NCBI RefSeq assembly: GCF_014651055.1
Contig: NZ_BMWD01000002.1
Location: 217,909 to 281,908, forward strand
Origin: Streptomyces fructofermentans
GTDB lineage: Bacteria > Actinomycetota > Actinomycetes > Streptomycetales > Streptomycetaceae
DNA: 64,000 bases
Reading direction: 5' to 3'
Positions within the stretch are counted from its first letter, which is position 1, and each line of letters starts with the position of its first letter. The notes under the pieces are model-generated. The model did no database searches. It had not been told where the DNA came from and saw only the letters and a program-made list of their open reading frames with translations. Shown here in pieces: positions 34,979-42,259 of this stretch. The position numbers and the translations under genes were made by a program.

Positions 34979-35013
34979 CGCGGAACTCCGGGCCCTCAGC
35001 CCGGGGTTCCGCG
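34979..35013. terminator. Strong bidirectional terminator at the edge of the biosynthetic region
   Basis: Arms at 34979-34993 and 34999-35013 pair over 15 positions with one G.U, around a CCTCA loop. The stem begins five bases after the LuxR gene stop (35018, minus) and follows the ABC-F gene stop (34818, plus). Upstream, GGTGCCGCACCTGGG is directly repeated in tandem at about 34860-34889. Confidence 0.75.
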
Positions 35014-35017
35014 GTGG

Positions 35018-36034
35018 TCAGCTCCGAGCGGGCGCCGCGTCGGCCGGGGTGATCCAGCCCCGCCGGGCGGCCTCCGCTCCGGCCTGGAACCTGCTTCTCG
35101 CGTCGAGCCTCTCCATCAGTTCTGCCGCGGTGCGCCTGGCGGTGCGGGGCGAGACACCGAGCCGCTTGGCTATCGCCTCGTCGGTGTGTCCGAGGGAGAG
35201 CAGGCGCAGGTACTGGGACTCGGTCGCCGTCAGATCGCGCTCGTCCCGCTCCTTGTCACGGCCGCTGCCCAGTGGAGTGGCCCGCTCCCAGACGGAGTCG
35301 AACAGTTCGCACAGGGCCGCCAGGATGCCGCTCCCGCGCAGGAACAGGGCGCCCGCGGCGCTGGCCTCGCCGTCCATCGGCAGCACGGCGGTGGTGCGGT
35401 CGACGATCAGCAGTCGGACCGGGAGCGTGGCGATCGTGCGGACCTCGCCGCCCAGGCTGGTCAGCCAGGTGGCGTAGGCGACGGTCTGCTGGCTGTTGCG
35501 AAGGCTGTCCAGATAGAGGGTGCGCATTTTGACGCCCCGCGCGAGCAATTCGGCGTCCTGCGGCTTGGCCGCGTCCATGTTCGCCATCGACTGGGCACCC
35601 GCCGGGGCGAATGACATGACATCGCTGCGGACATCGTGGCAGAGAAGTCGTATACGGTCGCGTATCTCGTCTATCCCGTACACCTGCTCGGTGCTTCCGA
35701 CATTTCCCACGACCGGCTCGGCGAATTCCGCGACGAGTTTCTCCGCCGCGAGCCTGACGTCCTCCGTGCGTTTTCGCTCCGCGGCGAGACGGGCCTCCTG
35801 ATGGGCGACGATGAGCTTCATCGCCATCCCGGGGCCGATCGCGTGGAGCATGTTCGGATCCTCGTCCGAACGTCGCACCAGGGCGAGTTCACTCAGCCTG
35901 TCCAGCTGGACACGCAAGGACTCCTCGGTCAGGCCGGTCATTTCCTGAATTCCTTGGAAATCCTTCTTCGGGCAACTCAGCAATGCCCGGTAAATACTTG
36001 CAGCTTCTTCTCCAATGCCCAAGGAATCCAGCAT
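35018..36034 (-). CDS. LuxR-family regulator with TrmB-like N-terminal domain
   Basis: A 338-residue regulator. The N-terminal 70 residues form a winged-helix-like domain (SIYRALLSCPKKDFQGIQEM, TEESLRVQLDRLSELALVRR), as in TrmB-type proteins. A coiled-coil-prone stretch (EARLAAERKRTEDVRLAAEK) and an alpha/beta sensor-like region follow, as in phospholipase-D-like or effector domains. The C-terminus is a LuxR HTH (LTATESQYLRLLSLGHTDEA, AIAKRLGVSPRTARRTAAEL). Such hybrids are frequent pathway regulators in Streptomyces biosynthetic clusters. It is divergent from the FabH-like gene across a 331-bp region that may carry its targets. The ATG follows a G-rich GGGGGTGGGGG stretch. Confidence 0.85.
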   Translation of the reverse strand: MLDSLGIGEEAASIYRALLSCPKKDFQGIQEMTGLTEESLRVQLDRLSELALVRRSDEDPNMLHAIGPGMAMKLIVAHQEARLAAERKRTEDVRLAAEKLVAEFAEPVVGNVGSTEQVYGIDEIRDRIRLLCHDVRSDVMSFAPAGAQSMANMDAAKPQDAELLARGVKMRTLYLDSLRNSQQTVAYATWLTSLGGEVRTIATLPVRLLIVDRTTAVLPMDGEASAAGALFLRGSGILAALCELFDSVWERATPLGSGRDKERDERDLTATESQYLRLLSLGHTDEAIAKRLGVSPRTARRTAAELMERLDARSRFQAGAEAARRGWITPADAAPARS

Positions 36035-36365
36035 CCCCCACCCCCATAAAGACCTTTGAAGCACATACAGCCATGAATCCGTCGACAGAATACACCAAAC
36101 CGTGCAGAGGTTCGAGAGATGACTTGAGGACGGTGTGAATGGTATTCGCGGGAGGTGCGGTCCGCAGAGTCCGCACCCCGCGTTCAGCGAGCGTTCAGCG
36201 GGCGGTCGGAAGGGCTCGGGAGCCCGTGGAGTCAGCCGGGGGAACGCGTGCACCGCGCCTGCGGCGGGCCGCCGCCGGGACACCGGTCCGCCGCAGGGGC
36301 GCACTGGAAGCATCGGTCCCCACGCGACCCCTGCCTCTCTCGGGGGTCCTGGGGAGGGAGGCGCC
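36035..36365. other. Divergent regulatory region between LuxR regulator and FabH-like gene
   Basis: No gene is seen. The left half (36035-36150) is the most AT-rich segment nearby and should contain the promoters for both directions; I could not fix a -35/-10 pair with acceptable spacing. The right half is GC-rich leader of the FabH-like gene, ending in GGGAGG immediately before its ATG. Confidence 0.4.
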
Positions 36366-37388
36366 ATGCGCTGGGAACAGGTGTACATAGCGGGGACGGG
36401 CACATGGCTGCCCGGACGGGCGGACGCCGCCCTCGCGGTGGCGTCGGGCGCCTACGACGCGGACGAGCACGCGGCCAACGGGATCGTCTCGGTCGCGGCC
36501 GCCGGGTCCGGTGACGACGACCTGGCCCCGCCGGACATGGCGGTGAACGCCGCGCTCGCCGCCCTGGACCGGGCCGGGCCCGCCGGCGAGCGCGCCTCCG
36601 CGCTCTTCCACAGCCATCTCTGGTTCCAGGGCTCCGAGATGTGGCCCGCGGCCTCCTACATCGCGGAGCGGACCGCGGGCACCGGCGTCCCGGCCTTCGG
36701 GCTGCTCCAGCAGTGCAACGCGGGACCGGCCGCCGTCGAACTCGCCGCGCACCGGCTGGGCGAGGACGACGCGGTACTGCTGACCACGGCGGACCGGTTC
36801 GCCGCGCCGGCGTTCGACCGCTGGCGCTGCGAACGCGGGCTGGTCTACGGCGACGGCGGGACCGCGCTCGTGCTGTCCTCGCGGGGCGGGTTCGGGCGGC
36901 TGCTGTCCACCGCGACCCGGGCGGACAACTCCCTCGAACGCGTCGTCCGCGGCACCGGGTTCACCGCCGGCCCCGACAGCGGCCCGTATCCCGTGGACCT
37001 GGCGTCGCGGGCCGACGAGTACCTGGGCGGCCAGGGGAACTTCCGGGAGTCGACACTGCGTACCGCCAAGGTGGCCGACGACTCGGTGCGGCAGGCGCTC
37101 GCGGACGCGGACACCCGCATGGAGGACGTCGCCCGCGTGGTGCTGAACGCGACCGGGCGCTCCAGGATGCGGTGGCAGCTGGAGATGCAGCTCGGCCTCA
37201 CCGAGAAGGTGTCGAACTGGCAGTTCTGCAGCCGGGTCGGGCACCTCGGCGCCGGGGACCACTTCGCGGGCCTCGACGACCTGGTGCGCAACCGCGAGGT
37301 CGGGCCCGGTGACCGGGTCCTGCTGGTGGGCGGCGGGACCGGCTACACGTGCACCAGCGCCGTCGTGGAGATCACGGGATCCGGGTGA
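36366..37388 (+). CDS. 3-oxoacyl-ACP synthase III (FabH)-like enzyme with an atypical active site
   Basis: A 340-residue thiolase-fold protein. The nucleophile is Cys117 in FGLLQQCNAGPAAVELAAHR, at the same place as FabH Cys112. The other two triad positions look exchanged: where FabH has the HQAN histidine this protein has Asn261 (VVLNATGRSRM), and where FabH has the GN(T/S)S asparagine it has His293 (RVGHLGAGDHFAGL). It is thus unlikely to be a housekeeping FabH. Acyl transfer or a specialised Claisen step is possible. A strong GGGAGG precedes ATG 36366. The gene faces the SARP gene and their ends overlap by 17 bp. Confidence 0.82.
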   Translation: MRWEQVYIAGTGTWLPGRADAALAVASGAYDADEHAANGIVSVAAAGSGDDDLAPPDMAVNAALAALDRAGPAGERASALFHSHLWFQGSEMWPAASYIAERTAGTGVPAFGLLQQCNAGPAAVELAAHRLGEDDAVLLTTADRFAAPAFDRWRCERGLVYGDGGTALVLSSRGGFGRLLSTATRADNSLERVVRGTGFTAGPDSGPYPVDLASRADEYLGGQGNFRESTLRTAKVADDSVRQALADADTRMEDVARVVLNATGRSRMRWQLEMQLGLTEKVSNWQFCSRVGHLGAGDHFAGLDDLVRNREVGPGDRVLLVGGGTGYTCTSAVVEITGSG

Positions 37389-38286
37389 GCGACCTGGCGG
37401 GCAGCGGCGCCGAGGGGTCGCGGCGTCCGCCGCCGACGAGCGTCAGCGGCGGACGGCCCGGCGGGACGGCCGCGGGCCCGTCCGGGGCACCGGCGACGGC
37501 CGCGCCCGCGAGGATCGCCTCGTGGACCCGGCGCAGCCCCGGGCCGGGCTCCAGGCCGAGATCGTCCAGCAGGACCTGCCCGGCGCGCCGGTAGGCGGCG
37601 AGCGCGTCGCCCTGCCGGCTGCACCGGTACAGCGCCACCATCAGCAGTTCCCACAGGCGTTCGCGGTAGGGGTGCTCCGCGGTGAGCGACATGAGCGCGG
37701 GGACCACGTCCGCGTGCGCGCCGACCTCCAGCGCGACGGCGGTCTGCTCCTCCACCGCAGCCAGCCTCAGTTCGGCCAGGCGAACGCGTTCGGCGTCGAG
37801 CAGTGGCCCTCCGACACCGGTCAGCGGCGGGCAGCGCCAGTTCCCCAGCGCCTCGGCCAGGACCCGCTCGGCGGCGGCGGGCCGGCCCGCCGCCCGCAAC
37901 TCCCTCGCCTCGGCCCGCGCGTGGTGGAACCGTCCCAGATCGCTGGCCCCGGGGGCGGCCACGAGCCGGTAGGAGCTGCCGATCCGGGTCAGGACACCCG
38001 TCGGCGAGCGCGGCGGCCGGTCCGGTTCGAGCAGCCGCCGCAGCTTGGACACGTACGCCTGGACGAGGTTGACGCCGTCCGCGACCGGGGCGTCGCCCCA
38101 CACTCCGTCGACGAGCACGTCACGGCCGACCGGGGTCCCGGCCCGCAGCACCAGGACGGCCAGCACGGCCCTCATCCGAGGTGCGCCCAGGGGGAGTTCG
38201 ACCCCGTCGCGCCAGCAGCGGACCTCCCCCAGCACCTCGAAGGTGAGACCGGCCGCCGGGCTCGGGGCATCGGGCGTCGCGCTCAT
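37372..38286 (-). CDS. SARP family (AfsR/ActII-ORF4-like) pathway activator
   Basis: A 304-residue Streptomyces antibiotic regulatory protein. The N-terminal OmpR-type winged helix (about 14-105) has LPLGAPRMRAVLAVLVLRAG, DVLVDGVWGDAPVADGVNLV and QAYVSKLRRLLEP. A BTAD all-helical domain (about 110-255) with RLAELRLAAVEEQTAVALEV and YRERLWELLMVALYRCSRQG follows. SARPs activate biosynthetic promoters by binding direct heptamer repeats near -35. AAGGAAGG precedes the ATG. The gene is preceded by a seven-copy 9-bp tandem repeat (see the repeat entry) and is convergent with the FabH-like gene. It is the likely pathway-specific activator of the NRPS operon, by inference from location. Confidence 0.92.
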   Translation of the reverse strand: MSATPDAPSPAAGLTFEVLGEVRCWRDGVELPLGAPRMRAVLAVLVLRAGTPVGRDVLVDGVWGDAPVADGVNLVQAYVSKLRRLLEPDRPPRSPTGVLTRIGSSYRLVAAPGASDLGRFHHARAEARELRAAGRPAAAERVLAEALGNWRCPPLTGVGGPLLDAERVRLAELRLAAVEEQTAVALEVGAHADVVPALMSLTAEHPYRERLWELLMVALYRCSRQGDALAAYRRAGQVLLDDLGLEPGPGLRRVHEAILAGAAVAGAPDGPAAVPPGRPPLTLVGGGRRDPSAPLPARSLTRIP

Positions 38287-38386
38287 GGATCGCTGCCTTC
38301 CTTCCTGGACACGGGCTCGGTCCGCCCGCGAGGACGTACCGCCGGGGACCCGCCGGAACCGCCGGACCTCCGTCGGGCCGCGGCCC

Positions 38387-38449
38387 CACCGGGATCACCG
38401 GGACCACCGGGACCACCGGGACCACCGGGACCACCGGGACCACCGGGAT
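38387..38449. repeat. Seven tandem 9-bp repeats upstream of the SARP gene
   Basis: The unit CACCGGGA(C/T) is repeated seven times without interruption (first and last units end in T, the middle five in C). The array lies 101-163 bp before the SARP ATG, in the 402-bp non-coding region 38287-38688. Nearby is a dyad GGGTCG-ACTTG-CGACCC (about 38497-38513). Nothing else in this intergenic stretch looks coding. Confidence 0.85.
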
Positions 38450-38688
38450 CACCCGACAGGATCTCCGCGCGTTCGCCGGGGACGGTCCCCTGCCGTGCGG
38501 GTCGACTTGCGACCCTAGGCGCGCGCAGAACCCGGACGCCCGGATTCCACGCGGCATGAAGCGGCAGTGGCAAGGACCGTCCACCTCTCCCGGCCGGGGA
38601 AATGCGCGAAAGTCCGTTTCCGTCCGTGGCAGGAATAGTCCCGCGCGATATCACAGGCGGCCTTCGCGCGATGGGCGATGCTCGCTCC

Positions 38689-39039
38689 ATGTATCTCGTT
38701 CACGCACTTCTGCGGAACGCCGAACTCCCTCTGCCGCCCGGCCTCGACCGGCTGGTGACGTCCTGTGCCGACGGCACGGAGGGGCTCGACCACGTCTCCG
38801 TCCATCCCGACGGGCCGCTCGGCCCGGTGATCGGTCTCTTCGTCACGGCCCCCTCCCTGCTGATCGCCGAGGACACGGCGCGCAGGATCGTGGAGCGGGC
38901 GCTGAAGAGGCACCCCGCGCTCGGCGAAACGTCGGTGGTCTCCTGCGAGATGCCGCTCGCGACGCCCTTCCTCGAGTGGCTGCTGGCCGGCCCCGAGCCC
39001 GGTGGACAACTTATGCCACCGCCGGATCATGACATCTAA
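38689..39039 (+). CDS. Small uncharacterised protein of a cluster-associated family
   Basis: A 116-residue soluble protein beginning MYLVHALLRNAELPLPPGLD. It contains EGLDHVSVHPDGPLGPVIGL, then FVTAPSLLIAEDTARRIVER and FLEWLLAGPEPGGQ at the end. There is no signal peptide, membrane helix or catalytic motif. I recall similar short proteins (starting MYLVHA) beside regulators in other Streptomyces clusters, but no function is known to me. The frame is open a further 87 bases upstream. I prefer 38689 because the family-like N-terminus starts there, although no good ribosome binding site precedes it. It could form a unit with the small peptide and LAL regulator genes downstream. Confidence 0.65.
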   Translation: MYLVHALLRNAELPLPPGLDRLVTSCADGTEGLDHVSVHPDGPLGPVIGLFVTAPSLLIAEDTARRIVERALKRHPALGETSVVSCEMPLATPFLEWLLAGPEPGGQLMPPPDHDI

Positions 39040-39090
39040 GAGTGATTGCGCAGTGCCCCAGAGTAGGGAAATCTGCTGGTCATCGGCACA

Positions 39091-39116
39091 GGAAACCCCC
39101 CAAAGCCCGGGGTTCC
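39091..39116 (+). promoter_or_regulatory. Hairpin in the leader of the small peptide gene
   Basis: GGAAACCCC (39091-39099) and GGGGTTCC (39109-39116) form an 8-bp stem with one bulged A and a 9-nt loop. The hairpin is 43 bases before the peptide ATG, with no T-run, so it may be a processing or attenuation element. Confidence 0.4.
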
Positions 39117-39159
39117 CCAGTCCGGCAACCACCTGATCCCCTTCCTCGCAGGAGTCCTC

Positions 39160-39336
39160 ATGTCTGTCGCCCTCCGCTCCAGGACCACCGGCCTTCTCCT
39201 CGCCCTGTGCCTCGCCACCGCCGTCGCCCCGGCTCTGCAGAATCCTTCCGCCGGCCACTCCGCGGACATCGCCGTCGCCGCCGCCGAGGTCACCTCCGTG
39301 GCCCCGGCGGCCAAGAACACCACCGGTTGGGACTGA
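39160..39336 (+). CDS. Small exported peptide, 58 residues
   Basis: ATG 39160 is preceded by CAGGAG at seven bases, and the frame ends at TGA 39334-39336. The product has a short basic N-terminus (MSVALRSRTTG), a hydrophobic core LLLALCLATAVAPAL and a small polar C-terminal part ending VAPAAKNTTGWD. That is the layout of a signal peptide plus a short released peptide. It has one Cys, inside the hydrophobic core, so it is not a disulphide peptide. It lies 85 bp before the LAL regulator gene on the same strand and is probably co-transcribed. Possible roles are a secreted signal sensed by a regulator or a leader of unknown use. No modifying enzymes for a RiPP are adjacent. Confidence 0.65.
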   Translation: MSVALRSRTTGLLLALCLATAVAPALQNPSAGHSADIAVAAAEVTSVAPAAKNTTGWD

Positions 39337-39421
39337 CCCCGCAGCCCGCTTCCACCGTGCCGGCCGGCATGCGCCCCACCCGACCCGATCCCCGGGAAAC
39401 CCCGACGAGGAGGCCTAGTTC

Positions 39422-41776
39422 ATGACCATCGAGGCGGACCTTCTTCCGCTCAGCGACAAGGGTGTCGGGCCGCCGCGAATTCTTGACTCACCGCCCCCCG
39501 GAGCACTGGGACGGCTTTTCGACGAACCGCGCCCCTATTCGGTGACGGAGATATTCGGGGACCGGTGGACCGGAAAGAGCGGTCTGCTCTCCGAACTCTC
39601 GACCGAGGCCGCGGACCGCGGTTGGAGAATCGCGTCGGGACGCGCCGCGACCCGTTCCCTGTCCGATGTCTCCTTCGGCGTCTTCGTGGACGCCCTCGAC
39701 GACCTGATGGCCCATCACGGTGCGGAGGCCTCGCACGGCGGACCCGACGACCAGCGCAAGTGGCTCGCCGGGGTCTTCCCCTCCATGGCCGCCGGCACGC
39801 CGCCGCGGCCCGTGGAGAACCCGTTCGACCGGTACCAGGCCTTCCGCGCGACCCGCACCGTACTGGAGAGGCTCGGGTCCGCCGGCGGACTCCTGCTGAC
39901 CCTCGACGACATCCACTGGGCGGACGAGTCCTCCCTGCGGCTGCTGTCCTACCTGCTCCGCCATCCCCCGCGGGGCGCGGTCATGATCGCGCTGACCCAC
40001 CGCCCACGCCAGGTCGACCTGGCGCTGCGGAGCCTGCTGAACCAGGCTGTGGTGGACGGGCGGGCGTACCGGCTGAGCCCCGCGCGGCTCTCCGAGGAGC
40101 GGGCACGTGCGCTGCTCCCGGACGACATCAGCCCCGGACAGGTCGAGTTGATGCTCAGCGAGTCCGGGCGGAACCCCGGCCTGCTGCGGGCCCTCGCCTC
40201 CACCCGTTCCGTCCTGGGCGGCGCCGCCAGCACCCCGGCGGCGCTCCCGCTGGACGTACTGACCGAGAGTCTGCGCGACTTCAGGACGCTGTCGGAGCAG
40301 GGCTGGCGGGTGGCGCGCGCCGCCGCGGTGCTCCAGGAGCCCTTCAGCCCCGACGCCCTGCGGGTGGTCTCACAGGTCACCGACGACCAATTGCGCACGG
40401 CCATAGACGAGTTGATCCGCGAGGACCTGCTCGACCCGGACAGCCACTCCTCCCGGCTGCGGTTCGTCAACCCGCTGCTGCGCGCCACGGCCTACCAGTC
40501 GGCCGGACAGGGCTGGCTGCTCGGCGCCCACGCCCGTGCCGCCGGGCTGCTCTCCGGGCGCGGCGCCGACCCCGTCCAACTGGCCGGGCATCTGGAGCGC
40601 AGCGGCCTCGCGGGCGACAACGACAGCGCACGGGTGCTCCTGGAGGCCGCCGCCGCGCATCTGTGGAACGACCCGGAGCGGGCCGCGTCCTGGGCGCGCG
40701 CCGCGCTGGACACCGGCGAACCGGACCGGGACGGCGGCCGCGCACGGCTGCTCCTCGGACGGGCCCTTGCCCTGTGCGGCCGGCTGGAGGACGCCTCGGT
40801 GGTCCTCGGGGCCCTGCGGGCCGCGCCCGGGACCCTCTCGGAGGTACGGGCCGACGCGGCGCGCGCCCGGGCCTCGGCCCTGCGGTTCCTCGGCCGTCGC
40901 GACGCGGCGGAACGGGAACTGGCCGCCGCCCGCGAGCACGCCGTGCCCGAGCGCGCGGCGGAGCACGCCCTGCTCCTCGGGGCCCGTCTGGAGAACGCGC
41001 TGGACTCCGCCGGATCGCTCGCGGACGGCGAGGTCACCGGGCTGCTCGCCTCGGTGGACGCACTGCCCGCCGGCGCCCGGGGCGGGACGCTCGCGATGAT
41101 CGCCACGGCGGCCGTGCGCGCCGGCGCGGCGGAGCACGCCGAACTGCACACGGTCGCCGCCGCGAGACTCTTCGACCGGCTCTCCGACGACGAGGTGGTG
41201 CCCCATCTCGACGGCCTGTTCCGGCTGGCCGAGGCGGAGGCCGCGCTGGGCCGCGTCGGCGCGGCACGCGCGCACGGCGGACGCGGGCTGCGGCTGGCGG
41301 AGTGCCGCCGGCTGCGCGTCCACGTGGTCCGGTTCGCCCTTGCCGTGAGCCGGCTGGAGCGGCGCGGCGGGGACGTGCCGGGGGCCGTCCGCCACGCCGC
41401 GTGCGCAGAGGCCGCCGCGGCCACGACCGACAGCGCCCCGCTCCTCGCCGAGAGCAGGGCCCTGCGGGCCGAGCTGGAGGGGCCGGCGGGGGGTCCGGCC
41501 GTCCCCGGACAGGTCACGCGCGGCCCCGCCGACGGTACGGTCCCGGCGCCACAGGGTCCGGCCCCCGACGAACTCGGGCTCCTCAGCAAGCGGGAGCTGG
41601 AGATCGCGGTCCTGGTGAGCAGCGGCCGTACGAACCAGCAGATCGCCCGCACGCTGGCCATCAGCCACAAGACGGTGGAGACCCATCTCGGACGCATCTT
41701 CAAGAAGCTGACGGTCTCCTCCAGGGCCGAAGTCGCCGCGATGGTGGGCCGGTTCGACCGGTCGGGCCCGTCCTGA
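39422..41776 (+). CDS. LAL-type (large ATP-binding) LuxR family regulator
   Basis: A 784-residue STAND-type activator. Walker A is GDRWTGKS (about residue 46-53) and Walker B LLLTLDDIHWADE (about 158-170). A long helical TPR-like middle region with many Ala/Arg repeats follows. The C-terminal LuxR HTH is LLSKRELEIAVLVSSGRTNQ and IARTLAISHKTVETHLGRIF. LAL proteins activate polyketide and NRPS pathways and respond to nucleotide and effector binding. A strong GAGGAGG precedes the ATG. It reads toward the NRPS operon, whose last gene is convergent with it across two hairpins. It is likely one of three regulators of the cluster. Confidence 0.92.
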   Translation: MTIEADLLPLSDKGVGPPRILDSPPPGALGRLFDEPRPYSVTEIFGDRWTGKSGLLSELSTEAADRGWRIASGRAATRSLSDVSFGVFVDALDDLMAHHGAEASHGGPDDQRKWLAGVFPSMAAGTPPRPVENPFDRYQAFRATRTVLERLGSAGGLLLTLDDIHWADESSLRLLSYLLRHPPRGAVMIALTHRPRQVDLALRSLLNQAVVDGRAYRLSPARLSEERARALLPDDISPGQVELMLSESGRNPGLLRALASTRSVLGGAASTPAALPLDVLTESLRDFRTLSEQGWRVARAAAVLQEPFSPDALRVVSQVTDDQLRTAIDELIREDLLDPDSHSSRLRFVNPLLRATAYQSAGQGWLLGAHARAAGLLSGRGADPVQLAGHLERSGLAGDNDSARVLLEAAAAHLWNDPERAASWARAALDTGEPDRDGGRARLLLGRALALCGRLEDASVVLGALRAAPGTLSEVRADAARARASALRFLGRRDAAERELAAAREHAVPERAAEHALLLGARLENALDSAGSLADGEVTGLLASVDALPAGARGGTLAMIATAAVRAGAAEHAELHTVAAARLFDRLSDDEVVPHLDGLFRLAEAEAALGRVGAARAHGGRGLRLAECRRLRVHVVRFALAVSRLERRGGDVPGAVRHAACAEAAAATTDSAPLLAESRALRAELEGPAGGPAVPGQVTRGPADGTVPAPQGPAPDELGLLSKRELEIAVLVSSGRTNQQIARTLAISHKTVETHLGRIFKKLTVSSRAEVAAMVGRFDRSGPS

Positions 41777-41779
41777 CCT

Positions 41780-41811
41780 CCCGGCCCGGGTGCACACACC
41801 CCCGGGCCGGG
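41780..41811 (+). terminator. Hairpin terminator after the LAL regulator gene
   Basis: CCCGGCCCGGG (41780-41790) and CCCGGGCCGGG (41801-41811) are perfect 11-bp arms around TGCACACACC, starting three bases after the stop codon. Confidence 0.75.
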
Positions 41812-41968
41812 CCTCGCGGCGGCCGTCGGCGCGGGGCGCGCTGCCGCCGCCGGCGCAGGCCGCCCTCCGGCCATCGGCCCGGGCCGCGCTGCGGGCGTCG
41901 GGCCGCACCGCGCTGCCGCCGTCGGCGCGGGGCGCGCTGCCCCCGTCGGTCCGGGCCCCGCTCCGCCC

Positions 41969-42066
41969 GTCGGTCCGAGCCCCGCTCAGCGAGCGTCGCG
42001 CCGCACCCCGTGCGGGCGTCGGTCCGAGCCCCGCTCGGCGACCGTCGGGCCGCACCCCGTGCGGGC
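41969..42066. repeat. Two tandem copies of a 49-bp unit
   Basis: Bases 41969-42017 and 42018-42066 are near-identical copies (three differences seen), each beginning GTCGGTCCGAGCCCCGCTC and ending CACCCCGTGCGGGC. They lie inside a 483-bp gene-free stretch (41777-42259) between convergent genes. That stretch is otherwise made of degenerate variants of CGTCGG and GCCCCGC motifs, plus the two flanking terminators. Confidence 0.85.
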
Positions 42067-42226
42067 GTCGGCCCGGGTCCCGTGCGGGCGTCCGCCCGGC
42101 CCTGCGGTGCCGGTTCCCCGGCGCCGCGAAGGGCTGCCTCCACCGGGACGACGGACCCGCGCCGTCGCCCCTTCGCCCGTGGCCCGCGGGCCACGGGCCG
42201 CCCGGCCCTCACCGGCGCCCCGCGAT

Positions 42227-42259
42227 CCGCGCGGGCCCGTGCGCCGCGGGCCCGCGCGG
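42227..42259 (-). terminator. Hairpin terminator after the FAAL-NRPS gene
   Basis: Perfect 12-bp arms CCGCGCGGGCCC (42227-42238) and GGGCCCGCGCGG (42248-42259) with a 9-nt loop abut the stop codon of the NRPS gene (42260-42262). This is the probable end of the biosynthetic operon. Confidence 0.75.

Noticed and set aside
38380..38450. Collagen-like Gly-Pro-Pro protein across the 9-bp repeats
   Set aside because: All frames through the array give low-complexity peptides purely because of the 9-bp period, none has a start with ribosome binding site, and none is in phase with the SARP gene.
39160..39336. Small peptide as a lanthipeptide or lasso precursor
   Set aside because: No modifying enzymes (LanB/C/M, B/C proteins, radical SAM, YcaO) lie nearby, and the peptide has a Sec-like signal and no leader-core pattern.
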